DNA of 39,717 nt from Pseudomonadota bacterium. GTDB lineage: Bacteria; Pseudomonadota; Gammaproteobacteria; Burkholderiales; Thiobacillaceae. A program made the position numbers and the translations under genes. Shown here one piece after another: positions 30,639 through 38,879 of the stretch. The stretch is from contig JAJZRE010000021.1 in the NCBI GenBank assembly GCA_021802945.1, forward strand, positions 1 to 39,717, given 5' to 3'. Below the pieces are notes generated by a model. It saw nothing but the letters and a program-made list of their open reading frames with translations, searched no databases and was not told the origin of the DNA. How positions within the stretch are numbered: the stretch's first letter is position 1; the number at the start of each line of letters is the position of its first letter.

Positions 30639-31793
30639 ATGCAACTGAACAAACTCGCGGCCACGCTTGCCGCGGTGGGCATGGCTGTGCCCGGCTTGGC
30701 CATGGCTACCAACGGCATGATCATGGAGGGCTACGGCCCCATTGCCGCGGGCATGGGCGGCGCGTCCATGGCGTATGACAACGGCACCGCCGCGCTGGCC
30801 AACAACCCGGCCACGCTCGGCCTGATGCAGGACGGCAGCCGGGTGGACGTGATGCTGGGCTTCGTCGGCCCCGACGTGAAAGCGGCCGGCATGGGCACGT
30901 CCAAGGCGGATGCCTTCTACATGCCGGCCATCGGCTACGTGAGGAAGCAGGGCAAGTTCGCCTATGGCGCAGGCATCTACGGCCAGGGCGGCATGGGCAC
31001 CGAGTACGCCAATGGCGACATGGCCCAGGTGAGCGTGGGCAGGGTGATCTTCCCGCTGGCCTATGCCGTCAATGACCGCTTCAACATCGGCGGCAGCGTC
31101 GACGTCGTCTGGGCCGGCATGGACCTGGTGGCGAGCCTGCCCGGCATCAATTTCAAGGACGGCAGCGATTTCACCGGCGCCGCCAAGGGCTACAGCCTCG
31201 CCGCCAAGCTCGGCTTCACTTACAAACTCGACGCCGCCGTGACCGTCGGCGGCGTCTACCAGACCGCCGGCAACCTGCCCGACCTCAAGGACGGCGCCTA
31301 CAAGGCGGAGGGTTTCGACATGCCGGCCATCGTCGCGATGGGTCTGGCCTGGCAGGCCGGCGATCGCCTCATGGTCGCGGCCGATGTCAAGGATGTGCTG
31401 TGGGGCAGCAGCATGAATACCGTGACTATCCACACCCCCGGCGGAGCGGTGCCGTTCCGGCAGGACTGGAAGGACCAGATCGTCGTGGCGGTGGGTCTGG
31501 CCTATAAGTTCAACGACGCGTTCACCGGCCGGGTCGGCTACAACTACGGCAAGAACCCGATCCCGAGTCAGTTCGTCAACTACCTGTGGCCGGCGATCGT
31601 TGAGAATCACTACACGGCGGGCGTCGGTTATGCCTTCAGCAAGCAGGCCGAAGTCAACTTCGGCCTGGGCTATGCGCCGCAGGTGTCGGTGACGGGAACC
31701 AGCCCGTATACGCCGGCCCAGGGGGGGAACCAAGGCGTGACCATCGAGCACAGCCAGGTGAACTGGCAGCTGATGTACAGCTACAAGTTCTGA
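30639..31793 (+). CDS. FadL/TodX-family outer membrane transporter
   Basis: Outer-membrane beta barrel that takes up long-chain fatty acids or other hydrophobic molecules. The 384-residue precursor has a signal peptide (cleavage after GLAMA, about 22) and a mature start TNGM, close to the FadL hatch. Then come the family block GYGPIAAGMGGASMAYDNGTAALANNPATLGL, alternating barrel strands, and a C-terminal aromatic F (MYSYKF) typical of outer-membrane proteins. GGGAG lies nine bases before ATG. The substrate is unknown. It is transcribed towards the convergent lipoprotein gene. Confidence 0.9.
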   Translation: MQLNKLAATLAAVGMAVPGLAMATNGMIMEGYGPIAAGMGGASMAYDNGTAALANNPATLGLMQDGSRVDVMLGFVGPDVKAAGMGTSKADAFYMPAIGYVRKQGKFAYGAGIYGQGGMGTEYANGDMAQVSVGRVIFPLAYAVNDRFNIGGSVDVVWAGMDLVASLPGINFKDGSDFTGAAKGYSLAAKLGFTYKLDAAVTVGGVYQTAGNLPDLKDGAYKAEGFDMPAIVAMGLAWQAGDRLMVAADVKDVLWGSSMNTVTIHTPGGAVPFRQDWKDQIVVAVGLAYKFNDAFTGRVGYNYGKNPIPSQFVNYLWPAIVENHYTAGVGYAFSKQAEVNFGLGYAPQVSVTGTSPYTPAQGGNQGVTIEHSQVNWQLMYSYKF

Positions 31794-31815
31794 TCGGACG
31801 TCGCGATCGAGAAAG

Positions 31816-31844
31816 GCCGGACGCCTCCTGCGCCCGGCTTTTTT
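31816..31844 (+). terminator. Terminator of the fadL-like gene
   Basis: GCCGGACGC, loop CTCCT, GCGCCCGGC with one internal mismatch, followed by six T. On the opposite strand the following T run is weaker, but it may also stop the converging lipoprotein transcript. Confidence 0.88.
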
Positions 31845-31880
31845 GCCGCCATGGGCAGGCGGCCGTGGCCGGGGTGCCGA

Positions 31881-32240
31881 TCACTGCTTCTGCAGATCGT
31901 CGCCGATTTGCCCGGTTTGCGCGCCGCCTTTTGCGCGCGCGTCGTCGACCGCCCGCCCCGTCTCGCCCGCGGCGGCGTTGTCCTGCAGCGAGCCGGCTTT
32001 TTCCCTCATGTTCAGAATGGCCTGATCGACCTGCTCGTCCGCCTGCTCGGCCGCGTCCTTCCTGTCGCAGCCGCTGAGCGTCAGCAGCGTGGTCAGCAGC
32101 GCCAGTACGGCGTACGAGGCATGCCAGGGATGGGTGCGCTTGGATTTCTCCGGGACGTGGCCGGCTATACCCGCGATGGCTCCGCTCCATTCGTACAGTC
32201 GCATGTGTTCGTCATCGAGATGCTGCGTAGTCGGGTACAT
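31881..32240 (-). CDS. Putative lipoprotein, third gene of the EF-hand operon
   Basis: The 119-residue protein has an unusually long N-terminus (about 42 residues), a hydrophobic segment (43-57) and a lipobox LTLSGC with Cys58. A hydrophilic alanine- and glutamate-rich tail with several QADEQ/DDARAK-like segments follows, probably a coiled coil. It is likely anchored in the membrane with its tail in the periplasm; whether the long N-terminus is removed as a signal peptide is unclear. AGGAGG lies nine bases before the ATG. It follows the EF-hand/BON gene by 41 bases, so it is probably co-transcribed. I do not recognise a family. Confidence 0.75.
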   Translation of the reverse strand: MYPTTQHLDDEHMRLYEWSGAIAGIAGHVPEKSKRTHPWHASYAVLALLTTLLTLSGCDRKDAAEQADEQVDQAILNMREKAGSLQDNAAAGETGRAVDDARAKGGAQTGQIGDDLQKQ

Positions 32241-32281
32241 GTGAATTTTCCTCCTTGCCGGCCGCAGATTGCGGGCAGGCG

Positions 32282-32761
32282 TCAATGTTTGACCTGCAGA
32301 TCGTTCCTGACGCCCTTCACGCCCCCGACGCCACGCACGATGTTTTCGGCCAGGGCGCTCTGCGCAGGGGTGTTGACCCAGCCGGCAAGCTGCACCGTAC
32401 CCTCGTGCGTCTCCACCTTCACATCGAGCCCTTTCACGCCTTCGTCTTTCAGCAGCAGCGTTTTCACCTTGGCGGTGATCCATGCGTCGTTGACATACCT
32501 GCCGGCGCTGATCCGGTCGTCGTTGGCGCGTGCCTTGACGAATTCATCCGCGCTCAGGCTGTTGTCGCCATTGGCGTCACCCGCGCGGAATGCCTGCGCC
32601 TGGCCGCCCTGCGCCTGGTATTCCTCCGGGCTGATCCTGCCGTCTCCATTGCGGTCATAGGCGTTGAAGCTGGCCGTCGCAGCCAGCGCCTGCCCGGCAA
32701 CGCCGACGCTTAGCACGCCGGCAAGCGTCAGCTTCAAAAAGCCGCGATCAAGGTTCTTCAT
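32282..32761 (-). CDS. Periplasmic EF-hand and BON domain fusion protein
   Basis: The 159-residue precursor has a signal peptide (cleavage near AQALA, about 27), two EF-hand calcium loops (D36 to E47, DRNGDGRISPEE; D62 to E73, DANGDNSLSADE) and a C-terminal BON domain (about 90-157: WITAKVKTLLLKDEGVKGLDVKVETHEG...VRGVGGVKGVRNDL). BON domains bind phospholipid or the envelope and occur in OsmY-type stress proteins. The fusion suggests calcium-dependent envelope binding. GGAGG five bases before ATG supports the start. Its N-terminal half is clearly related to the next gene upstream. Confidence 0.9.
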   Translation of the reverse strand: MKNLDRGFLKLTLAGVLSVGVAGQALAATASFNAYDRNGDGRISPEEYQAQGGQAQAFRAGDANGDNSLSADEFVKARANDDRISAGRYVNDAWITAKVKTLLLKDEGVKGLDVKVETHEGTVQLAGWVNTPAQSALAENIVRGVGGVKGVRNDLQVKH

Positions 32762-32795
32762 GTGGACCTCCAAATTCAAATTAGAGCGCGTGGGA

Positions 32796-32826
32796 TTCAG
32801 CCTGAGCGCGCACGCTTCAGGCTGAA
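32796..32826 (-). promoter_or_regulatory. Strong intergenic hairpin between the two EF-hand genes
   Basis: TTCAGCCTGAGCG and CGCTTCAGGCTGAA pair over 13 bases with one bulge and a four-base loop. No T run follows on the minus strand, so it probably acts as a processing or stabilising hairpin, or a weak attenuator, between the co-transcribed genes. Confidence 0.55.
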
Positions 32827-32836
32827 GGCCGCACAC

Positions 32837-33142
32837 TCAGAGGCGACCGTTGGGATCGGGCGTGGCCGGCGATGCCGGCGTGGCCCGATTGGAGGAAGGG
32901 GAATCCTTCTTGACGAATTCATCGTGGCTCACGATGTTGTCGCCGTTGGCGTCAATCATGCGGAACGCCTCTTCCGCGCCGCCACGCGCCTGATATTCCT
33001 GCAGGCTGATCTTGCCGTCTCCATTGACGTCATATTTTTTGAAGTCAGGTGCGGTCGAAGCGGCCAGGACAGGCGCAGAGGTAATGACGCCCAGCACACC
33101 GGCAAGGGCAAGCGTCCTAAAGCGATGGTTGATGGATTGCAT
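32837..33142 (-). CDS. Periplasmic EF-hand protein
   Basis: The 101-residue precursor has a signal peptide (cleavage after VLA, about 27) and two canonical EF-hand loops: D38 to E49 (DVNGDGKISLQE) and D64 to E75 (DANGDNIVSHDE). A short Ser/Pro-rich tail follows. All calcium-ligating positions 1, 3, 5 and 12 are acidic or Asn, so both sites should bind calcium. It shares the pattern YxxxGG.xxAF between the loops with the EF-hand/BON gene, pointing to a duplication. AGGAGA lies before the ATG. It is first in a unit headed by a sigma-54 promoter. Confidence 0.92.
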   Translation of the reverse strand: MQSINHRFRTLALAGVLGVITSAPVLAASTAPDFKKYDVNGDGKISLQEYQARGGAEEAFRMIDANGDNIVSHDEFVKKDSPSSNRATPASPATPDPNGRL

Positions 33143-33207
33143 GGCTATCTCCTGAAATGAGTTGGTCATTGAGTTGGGTCGAATGCGAAGGCACTCAGGG
33201 TCGGTAG

Positions 33208-33223
33208 AGCGATGACCGTGCCA
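33208..33223 (-). promoter_or_regulatory. Sigma-54 promoter of the EF-hand operon
   Basis: On the minus strand TGGCACG-GTCA-TCGCT matches the -24/-12 consensus TGGCACG-N4-TTGCW at 11 of 12 defined positions, with the key GG and GC ten bases apart. The predicted start is near 33197, giving a 55-base leader to the ATG at 33142. The GlrR-type operators and IHF-like sites upstream support it. Confidence 0.78.
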
Positions 33224-33242
33224 GTTGAATTTCCATTTTTTA

Positions 33243-33255
33243 AATCAGATGCTTA
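33243..33255 (+). promoter_or_regulatory. IHF-like site between promoter and operator
   Basis: AATCAGATGCTTA matches the IHF consensus WATCAA-N4-TTR at all defined positions but one and has a T/A run just before it, as many IHF sites do. It lies between the sigma-54 promoter and the operator, where a bend is needed. A second near match is AAACAATATGTTG (33344-33356, minus strand) between the two operators. Confidence 0.5.
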
Positions 33256-33307
33256 GGATGGGCGGGCGGCCGTCCTGTCGAAACAGCCCGGCCTGATCGG
33301 GCCAATT

Positions 33308-33325
33308 TGTCGCCTGTAGGGGACA
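33308..33325. promoter_or_regulatory. GlrR-type operator (TGTC-N10-GACA), perfect
   Basis: TGTC (33308-33311), ten bases, GACA (33322-33325). This is exactly the palindrome known for GlrR at enterobacterial glmY promoters. It is centred about 120 bp upstream of the predicted sigma-54 start, a normal enhancer distance. Confidence 0.7.
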
Positions 33326-33370
33326 GATGCGAGGAGCGTTCAACAACATATTGTTTATATTCAATATTTT

Positions 33371-33388
33371 TGTATGTTGACAGCGACA
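33371..33388. promoter_or_regulatory. Second GlrR-type operator, one mismatch
   Basis: TGTA, ten bases, GACA matches TGTC-N10-GACA at seven of eight positions. It is centred about 183 bp upstream of the predicted start of the EF-hand operon. Confidence 0.4.
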
Positions 33389-33411
33389 GGACGCACAGAT
33401 TGAAGAAATGG

Positions 33412-33436
33412 CATAAGAAAAGGGAGCCATGCTCCC
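33412..33436 (-). terminator. Terminator of the DUF1328 gene
   Basis: On the minus strand: GGGAGC, loop ATG, GCTCCC, then TTTTCTT. A perfect 6-bp stem about 30 bases after the stop codon. It separates the DUF1328 transcript from the operators of the EF-hand operon. Confidence 0.75.
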
Positions 33437-33464
33437 CGGTTCAGGTGGCATATAGGTAGGGGGA

Positions 33465-33632
33465 TTAACCGGCCGGTGGCCGCCGACCGGTGGCTAGCAT
33501 GACCAGAAACACCACCAGGCCTACGACAAACAAGATCTTGGCAATCCAGGCTGCGGTGCCCGCTACGCCGGCGAAGCCGAAAATCCCCGCGATGATGGCG
33601 ACGATCAGGAACGTGATGGCCCATCCAAACAT
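33465..33632 (-). CDS. DUF1328 (YtjA-type) small membrane protein
   Basis: A 55-residue protein, [20 protein letters not shown] to RRPPAG, with two membrane helices separated by GVAGTAA. This is the classic DUF1328 pattern (WAxxFLxxAxxAxxxGFxGxAGxxA). AAGGAG sits six to seven bases before the ATG. The family is common in proteobacteria, often stress-induced, and without known function. Its own sigma-54 promoter and GlrR-type operator lie upstream. Confidence 0.93.
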   Translation of the reverse strand: MFGWAITFLIVAIIAGIFGFAGVAGTAAWIAKILFVVGLVVFLVMLATGRRPPAG

Positions 33633-33686
33633 GGTTTTCTCCTTATGGGAATTGATGAACGCGCCCTAGGGCGGTATCTCCTCCAA

Positions 33687-33702
33687 TGCAGAGTGTGTGC
33701 CA
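33687..33702 (-). promoter_or_regulatory. Sigma-54 promoter of the DUF1328 gene
   Basis: On the minus strand TGGCACA-CACT-CTGCA matches TGGCACG-N4-TTGCW at 10 of 12 defined positions, with GG and GC ten bases apart. The predicted start is near 33676, 44 bases before the ATG. A perfect 12-bp palindrome CGCCCTAGGGCG (33662-33673) lies just downstream in the leader. Confidence 0.68.
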
Positions 33703-33775
33703 GGTAAAAATGGCCTTTGGAATCAAGGCGCGGGCCGTCGGGTTGGCGGAGTTGCCGCGGTGCGCGCGTCGCAGG

Positions 33776-33793
33776 TGTCGTCTGTGCCCGACA
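33776..33793. promoter_or_regulatory. GlrR-type operator (TGTC-N10-GACA) next to glrR
   Basis: TGTC, ten bases, GACA, perfect, and extended to GTGTC/GACAC arms. It ends one base before the stop codon of the glrR-like gene and is centred about 109 bp upstream of the predicted DUF1328 start. An AATCAA core (33721-33726) in between may be a partial IHF site. Confidence 0.7.
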
Positions 33794-33794
33794 C

Positions 33795-35147
33795 TCAGTC
33801 GGTTTCGTTGCGATCCTTGAACAGGGCGGGGGTGAGGTCGTGGCGCTGTAGCAACCGGTAGACCTCCGTGCGGTTGCGTCCGGCCAGCCGGGCCACTTCG
33901 CTGACCTGGCCGCGGGTGAGTTTCAGCAGCGTGATGAGGTAATCGCGCTCGAAGGCCGTGCGGGCCTCCGCCAGCGGCTGGATTTCGGCGGGCTTGTCGC
34001 GCAGGGCGCGCGCCACCAGCGTGGCCGGGATCGTGGTGGTCGCGCACAACGCAACGCATTGCTCCAGCACGTTGTGCAGCTGGCGGATATTGCCCGGCCA
34101 GTCGGCCGCCACCAGCATGTCCAGCGCATCGGGCGCCAGGCCATGAATGCGGCGGCGGTATTTCTCCGTGAGCGCGGTCAGGAAGTGCTGCGCCAGCAGC
34201 GGGATATCCTCGCGGCGCTCGCGCAGCGGCGGCAGCGCCAGGTTGACCACGTTGAGGCGGTAATAGAGGTCTTCGCGGAACTCGCCGCTGGCGATGGCTT
34301 CCTCCAGGTTGCGGTGGGTGGCCGACAGGATGCGCACGTCGACGCGGCGCGTCTCGGTCGCGCCGACCGGCCGTACCTCGCCCTCCTGTAATACGCGCAG
34401 CAGCTTCACCTGCAGGGGCGGGGGCATGTCGCCGATCTCGTCGAGGAACACGGTGCCGCCCTCGGCGCTGAGGAACAGGCCGGAATGGTCGCGCCCGGCG
34501 CCGGTGAAGGCGCCCTTGACGTGGCCGAACAATTCCGATTCGAGCAGCTCCGCCGGAATCGCGCCGCAGTTGATCGCGACGAACGGCTTGGCGCTGCGGA
34601 GGCTGGCCTGGTGGATTGCGCGCGCCAGCAATTCCTTGCCGGTGCCCGACTCGCCCTGGATCAGCAGCGCGGCCTCGCTTTGCGCCGCCAGCCGGGCCTC
34701 GGCCAGCAGAACGTTCATGGCCGGGCTGGCCGTGACGATTTCGCTGCGCCAGTCGTCGTCTCCGGCGACGGGGCTGCTGCCGGTCAGCCGCGTCGCGCGC
34801 TTCAGCAGATCGACCAGCGTGGGTGCGTCGTAGGGCTTGGTCAGGTAGCCGAACAGGCCCAGCTGGGTGGCGGCCACTGCGTCAGGGATGGTGCCGTGCG
34901 CGGTCAGCACGATCACCGGCAGCGCCGGGTCGCGCGCATGAATGGCCCGAAACAGCGCCATGCCGTCCATGCCCCCCATCTGCATGTCGGTCAGCACGGC
35001 ATCGGGCCGCGCCAGCGCGAGGTGCGCAAGCGCCGCCTCACCGCTGTCGACAGCTTCCACCATGAACCCGTTGGACTCCAGCCGCAGCGTGATGAGCTCG
35101 CGCAGCGCCGCGTCGTCGTCCACTACCAGAACGGTCGGTTTCTTCAT
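33795..35147 (-). CDS. glrR: Sigma-54-dependent response regulator GlrR (QseF/YfhA-like)
   Basis: Enhancer-binding protein of 450 residues. The receiver domain has D10-D12 and phosphoacceptor D54 (VLTDMQMGGMDG), with K104. The AAA+ domain has Walker A GESGTGKE (165-172), the sigma-54-contacting GAFTGA loop (212-217), Walker B GTVFLDEIGD and the arginine-finger region FREDLYYRLNVV. A C-terminal HTH (QVSEVARLAGRNRTEVYRLL) reads DNA. The order kinase - QseG-like lipoprotein - this gene is that of the enterobacterial glrK-qseG-glrR operon, and GlrR-type operators lie right behind it. It overlaps the qseG-like gene by four bases. Confidence 0.9.
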   Translation of the reverse strand: MKKPTVLVVDDDAALRELITLRLESNGFMVEAVDSGEAALAHLALARPDAVLTDMQMGGMDGMALFRAIHARDPALPVIVLTAHGTIPDAVAATQLGLFGYLTKPYDAPTLVDLLKRATRLTGSSPVAGDDDWRSEIVTASPAMNVLLAEARLAAQSEAALLIQGESGTGKELLARAIHQASLRSAKPFVAINCGAIPAELLESELFGHVKGAFTGAGRDHSGLFLSAEGGTVFLDEIGDMPPPLQVKLLRVLQEGEVRPVGATETRRVDVRILSATHRNLEEAIASGEFREDLYYRLNVVNLALPPLRERREDIPLLAQHFLTALTEKYRRRIHGLAPDALDMLVAADWPGNIRQLHNVLEQCVALCATTTIPATLVARALRDKPAEIQPLAEARTAFERDYLITLLKLTRGQVSEVARLAGRNRTEVYRLLQRHDLTPALFKDRNETD

Positions 35148-35623
35148 GGCGTCTTACCCGGTGTGCTGCGTTGCTGCAGCGTTTTTTCCAGCGCCTTGAT
35201 CTGATCGAGCTTGTCCTGCAGTTCCTGCGCGCGCGCCGCCTGCTGTCTGAGTTCGATCCGTGCCGTGAGCGATTTCTTCATCAATTCGATAAGCGTCTGC
35301 GCGCGCGGTTCGACGTCGCCGATCGCGGCAAGATTCTTGAGACTGCGTTCAAATGCATCCACGCTGTCTTCGCGTTCCAGCAGGGCGGCCAGCTGAAATC
35401 GCTTGGCGTCGTCGAGGCGGCGTTCGCCATCCAGCGTGGCCAGCTCGCGCCGGCGCTGCTCGGGAGAGAGCGCCGCGATCCGCGACAGCTCACCCAGGAG
35501 CGTGTACGCGCCCAGGCCAAAGATCCGGTAGCCGGGGGCCGTCGCCTGGCCGGATATCGGCAGGGGGGCGCAGGCATTCAGCATCAGCAGGAGACCGGCA
35601 AGAAAAACGGATTTAAGGGTCAT
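35144..35623 (-). CDS. QseG-like outer membrane lipoprotein
   Basis: The 159-residue precursor has a short signal peptide and a lipobox ending at Cys18 (LLLMLNAC). A mature helical, Arg/Leu/Glu-rich protein follows, with a C-terminal coiled coil (RIELRQQAARAQELQDKLDQIKALEKTLQQ). In enterobacteria the lipoprotein encoded between kinase and regulator (QseG, YfhG) activates the GlrK sensor. Sequence similarity is modest; the call rests on lipobox, size, coiled coil and exact gene position. It lies 22 bases after the kinase gene and overlaps glrR by ATGA. Confidence 0.75.
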   Translation of the reverse strand: MTLKSVFLAGLLLMLNACAPLPISGQATAPGYRIFGLGAYTLLGELSRIAALSPEQRRRELATLDGERRLDDAKRFQLAALLEREDSVDAFERSLKNLAAIGDVEPRAQTLIELMKKSLTARIELRQQAARAQELQDKLDQIKALEKTLQQRSTPGKTP

Positions 35624-35645
35624 TGCGGCAAGCGGCAGGTTAAAT

Positions 35646-37079
35646 TTAAACGGGCCAAGATAATCGAAAACAGGTCGACCAGGGCGGGCAATCAACGACC
35701 TCGACGCTGCCGCCGACCCCCAGCAGCGATTCGCGCACGATCGACAATCCGAGCCCGCTGCCCCGGACGACGCTGGCGGGTTGGCGCGCCCCCTGGAAAA
35801 ACGGCTCGAAGATCCGGGTGCGTTCGGTTTCCGGGATGCCGCCGCCCTGGTCGCACACCCACACGACGACTGCATCGTCGGCAGGCTCGCTCTTCACCAG
35901 GATGCGTCCGCCCTCTGGACTGAATTTGACCGCATTGGACAACAGATTGTCGAGCACGGTTTCCAGTTGACTGCGATCGGCGCGCACGGCGGCCGCGGCC
36001 AGCGCCGTCTCGACCCGGACGCCGCGCGCGTCGAGCGCCAGTTGCTGTCGTGCCAGCACGGCGTGGAGCGCATCGGCCAACGCTTGCGGCGCGGCGGGCG
36101 GGAGCGTGGCATCGCGCATCATGCCGCTGTAGCGGATCAGATCTTCGATCCGCTTCTGCAGATCGCGGCTGCCGCTGTCCATGATGCCGACGATGCTGCG
36201 CTGGCGCGCATTGAGGCTGCCAGCGAGCTCATCGCCCAGCAGGGCGACGCCTTCGCGCAGCGAGGCGAGCGGCGTCTTCAGTTCGTGCGACACGTGGCGC
36301 AGGAAACGCAGCTTCTGTTCTTCGAGTGTCTGCAGGCGCTGGCGCAGCCAGTCGATCTCGCGTCCCAGCTCGACGATGTCCTGCGGCCCGCTGATCGCCG
36401 GCAGGGGGCGCAGGTCGGCCTGGCCGAGCTGCTGGATCGAGGCCTTGAGCTGTTTGATCGGCCGATTGATCATCCAGGAAAACACGGCGGCCAGCAGCAG
36501 GGTCAACGGTATCAGCGCCAGCGCCAGCACGATCAGGCGCTGGCGGGTTGTCTGCACGGTCTTTTCCAGCGCCTGCAGTTCGTGCTGCACGGCGGCGTCG
36601 GCCTGGATCAGCAGGGTGCGCGCAGTGTCGTGCAGCGTGTCGAATGCCGGGTCGAGCGCATGGAACTGGTCGCTGTCCAGGAATGCGCCGGGCTGCAACT
36701 GGTGATACAGCGCGCGGCTATGCGTCTGCAGGGCGGCCAGCGTGGTTCGCGACCGCGAGTCGGCGAGTTGCGCATCAAGTTGCGCCAACTGGGTTTGCAG
36801 GTCGTCGAAGCTTTGACGCAGGGCGGGGGCGAATTCGGCGTCCTGCAGCAGGTGGTATTGCCCGGCGGCGCGCTGAAGCTGGCTGACCGACTCGACGATC
36901 TGCCGCACGTCGCGGGTGACGGCCAGGCTGGTGCGGGTGAACTGGCGCTGGGTCTCGACCACGCCCTGCAGCACGTGTACCGCGTTGATCAGGCCGCTGG
37001 CCAGCGGCACGATCAATACCCCCATGGCGACGATGACCAGGATGGTGAACGAACGTGGATAGTAGGGGCCTGAAAGCAT
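35646..37079 (-). CDS. glrK: Sensor histidine kinase GlrK (QseE-like)
   Basis: Membrane histidine kinase of 477 residues. Helix 1 (about 12-34) and helix 2 (about 182-203) enclose a periplasmic, mostly helical sensor domain. HAMP (about 204-256), HisKA with His265 (FLRHVSHELKTPLASLREG) and HATPase with DNLLSNAVKFS, DQGGGIP and GSGLGLSI follow. All catalytic boxes are intact. ATG at 37079 is chosen; a TTG two codons upstream is possible. The partner regulator is the glrR-like gene two genes on. In enterobacteria it responds to envelope or adrenergic cues; the signal here is unknown. Confidence 0.9.
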   Translation of the reverse strand: MLSGPYYPRSFTILVIVAMGVLIVPLASGLINAVHVLQGVVETQRQFTRTSLAVTRDVRQIVESVSQLQRAAGQYHLLQDAEFAPALRQSFDDLQTQLAQLDAQLADSRSRTTLAALQTHSRALYHQLQPGAFLDSDQFHALDPAFDTLHDTARTLLIQADAAVQHELQALEKTVQTTRQRLIVLALALIPLTLLLAAVFSWMINRPIKQLKASIQQLGQADLRPLPAISGPQDIVELGREIDWLRQRLQTLEEQKLRFLRHVSHELKTPLASLREGVALLGDELAGSLNARQRSIVGIMDSGSRDLQKRIEDLIRYSGMMRDATLPPAAPQALADALHAVLARQQLALDARGVRVETALAAAAVRADRSQLETVLDNLLSNAVKFSPEGGRILVKSEPADDAVVVWVCDQGGGIPETERTRIFEPFFQGARQPASVVRGSGLGLSIVRESLLGVGGSVEVVDCPPWSTCFRLSWPV

Positions 37080-37161
37080 CGGCAAGGGGAGGCGCTAACA
37101 AGGCCGCAGCATACCCTGATGGGGGCGAGGACGGTTGGCCGCCCTCACGCTTGCCGCGGCG

Positions 37162-38877
<1,716 letters not shown>

Positions 38878-38879
<2 letters not shown>

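Noticed and set aside
33245..33451. 68-residue minus-strand open frame in the gap before the EF-hand operon
   Set aside because: It overlaps the terminator of the DUF1328 gene and the predicted operator sites, has no ribosome site and no recognisable domain.
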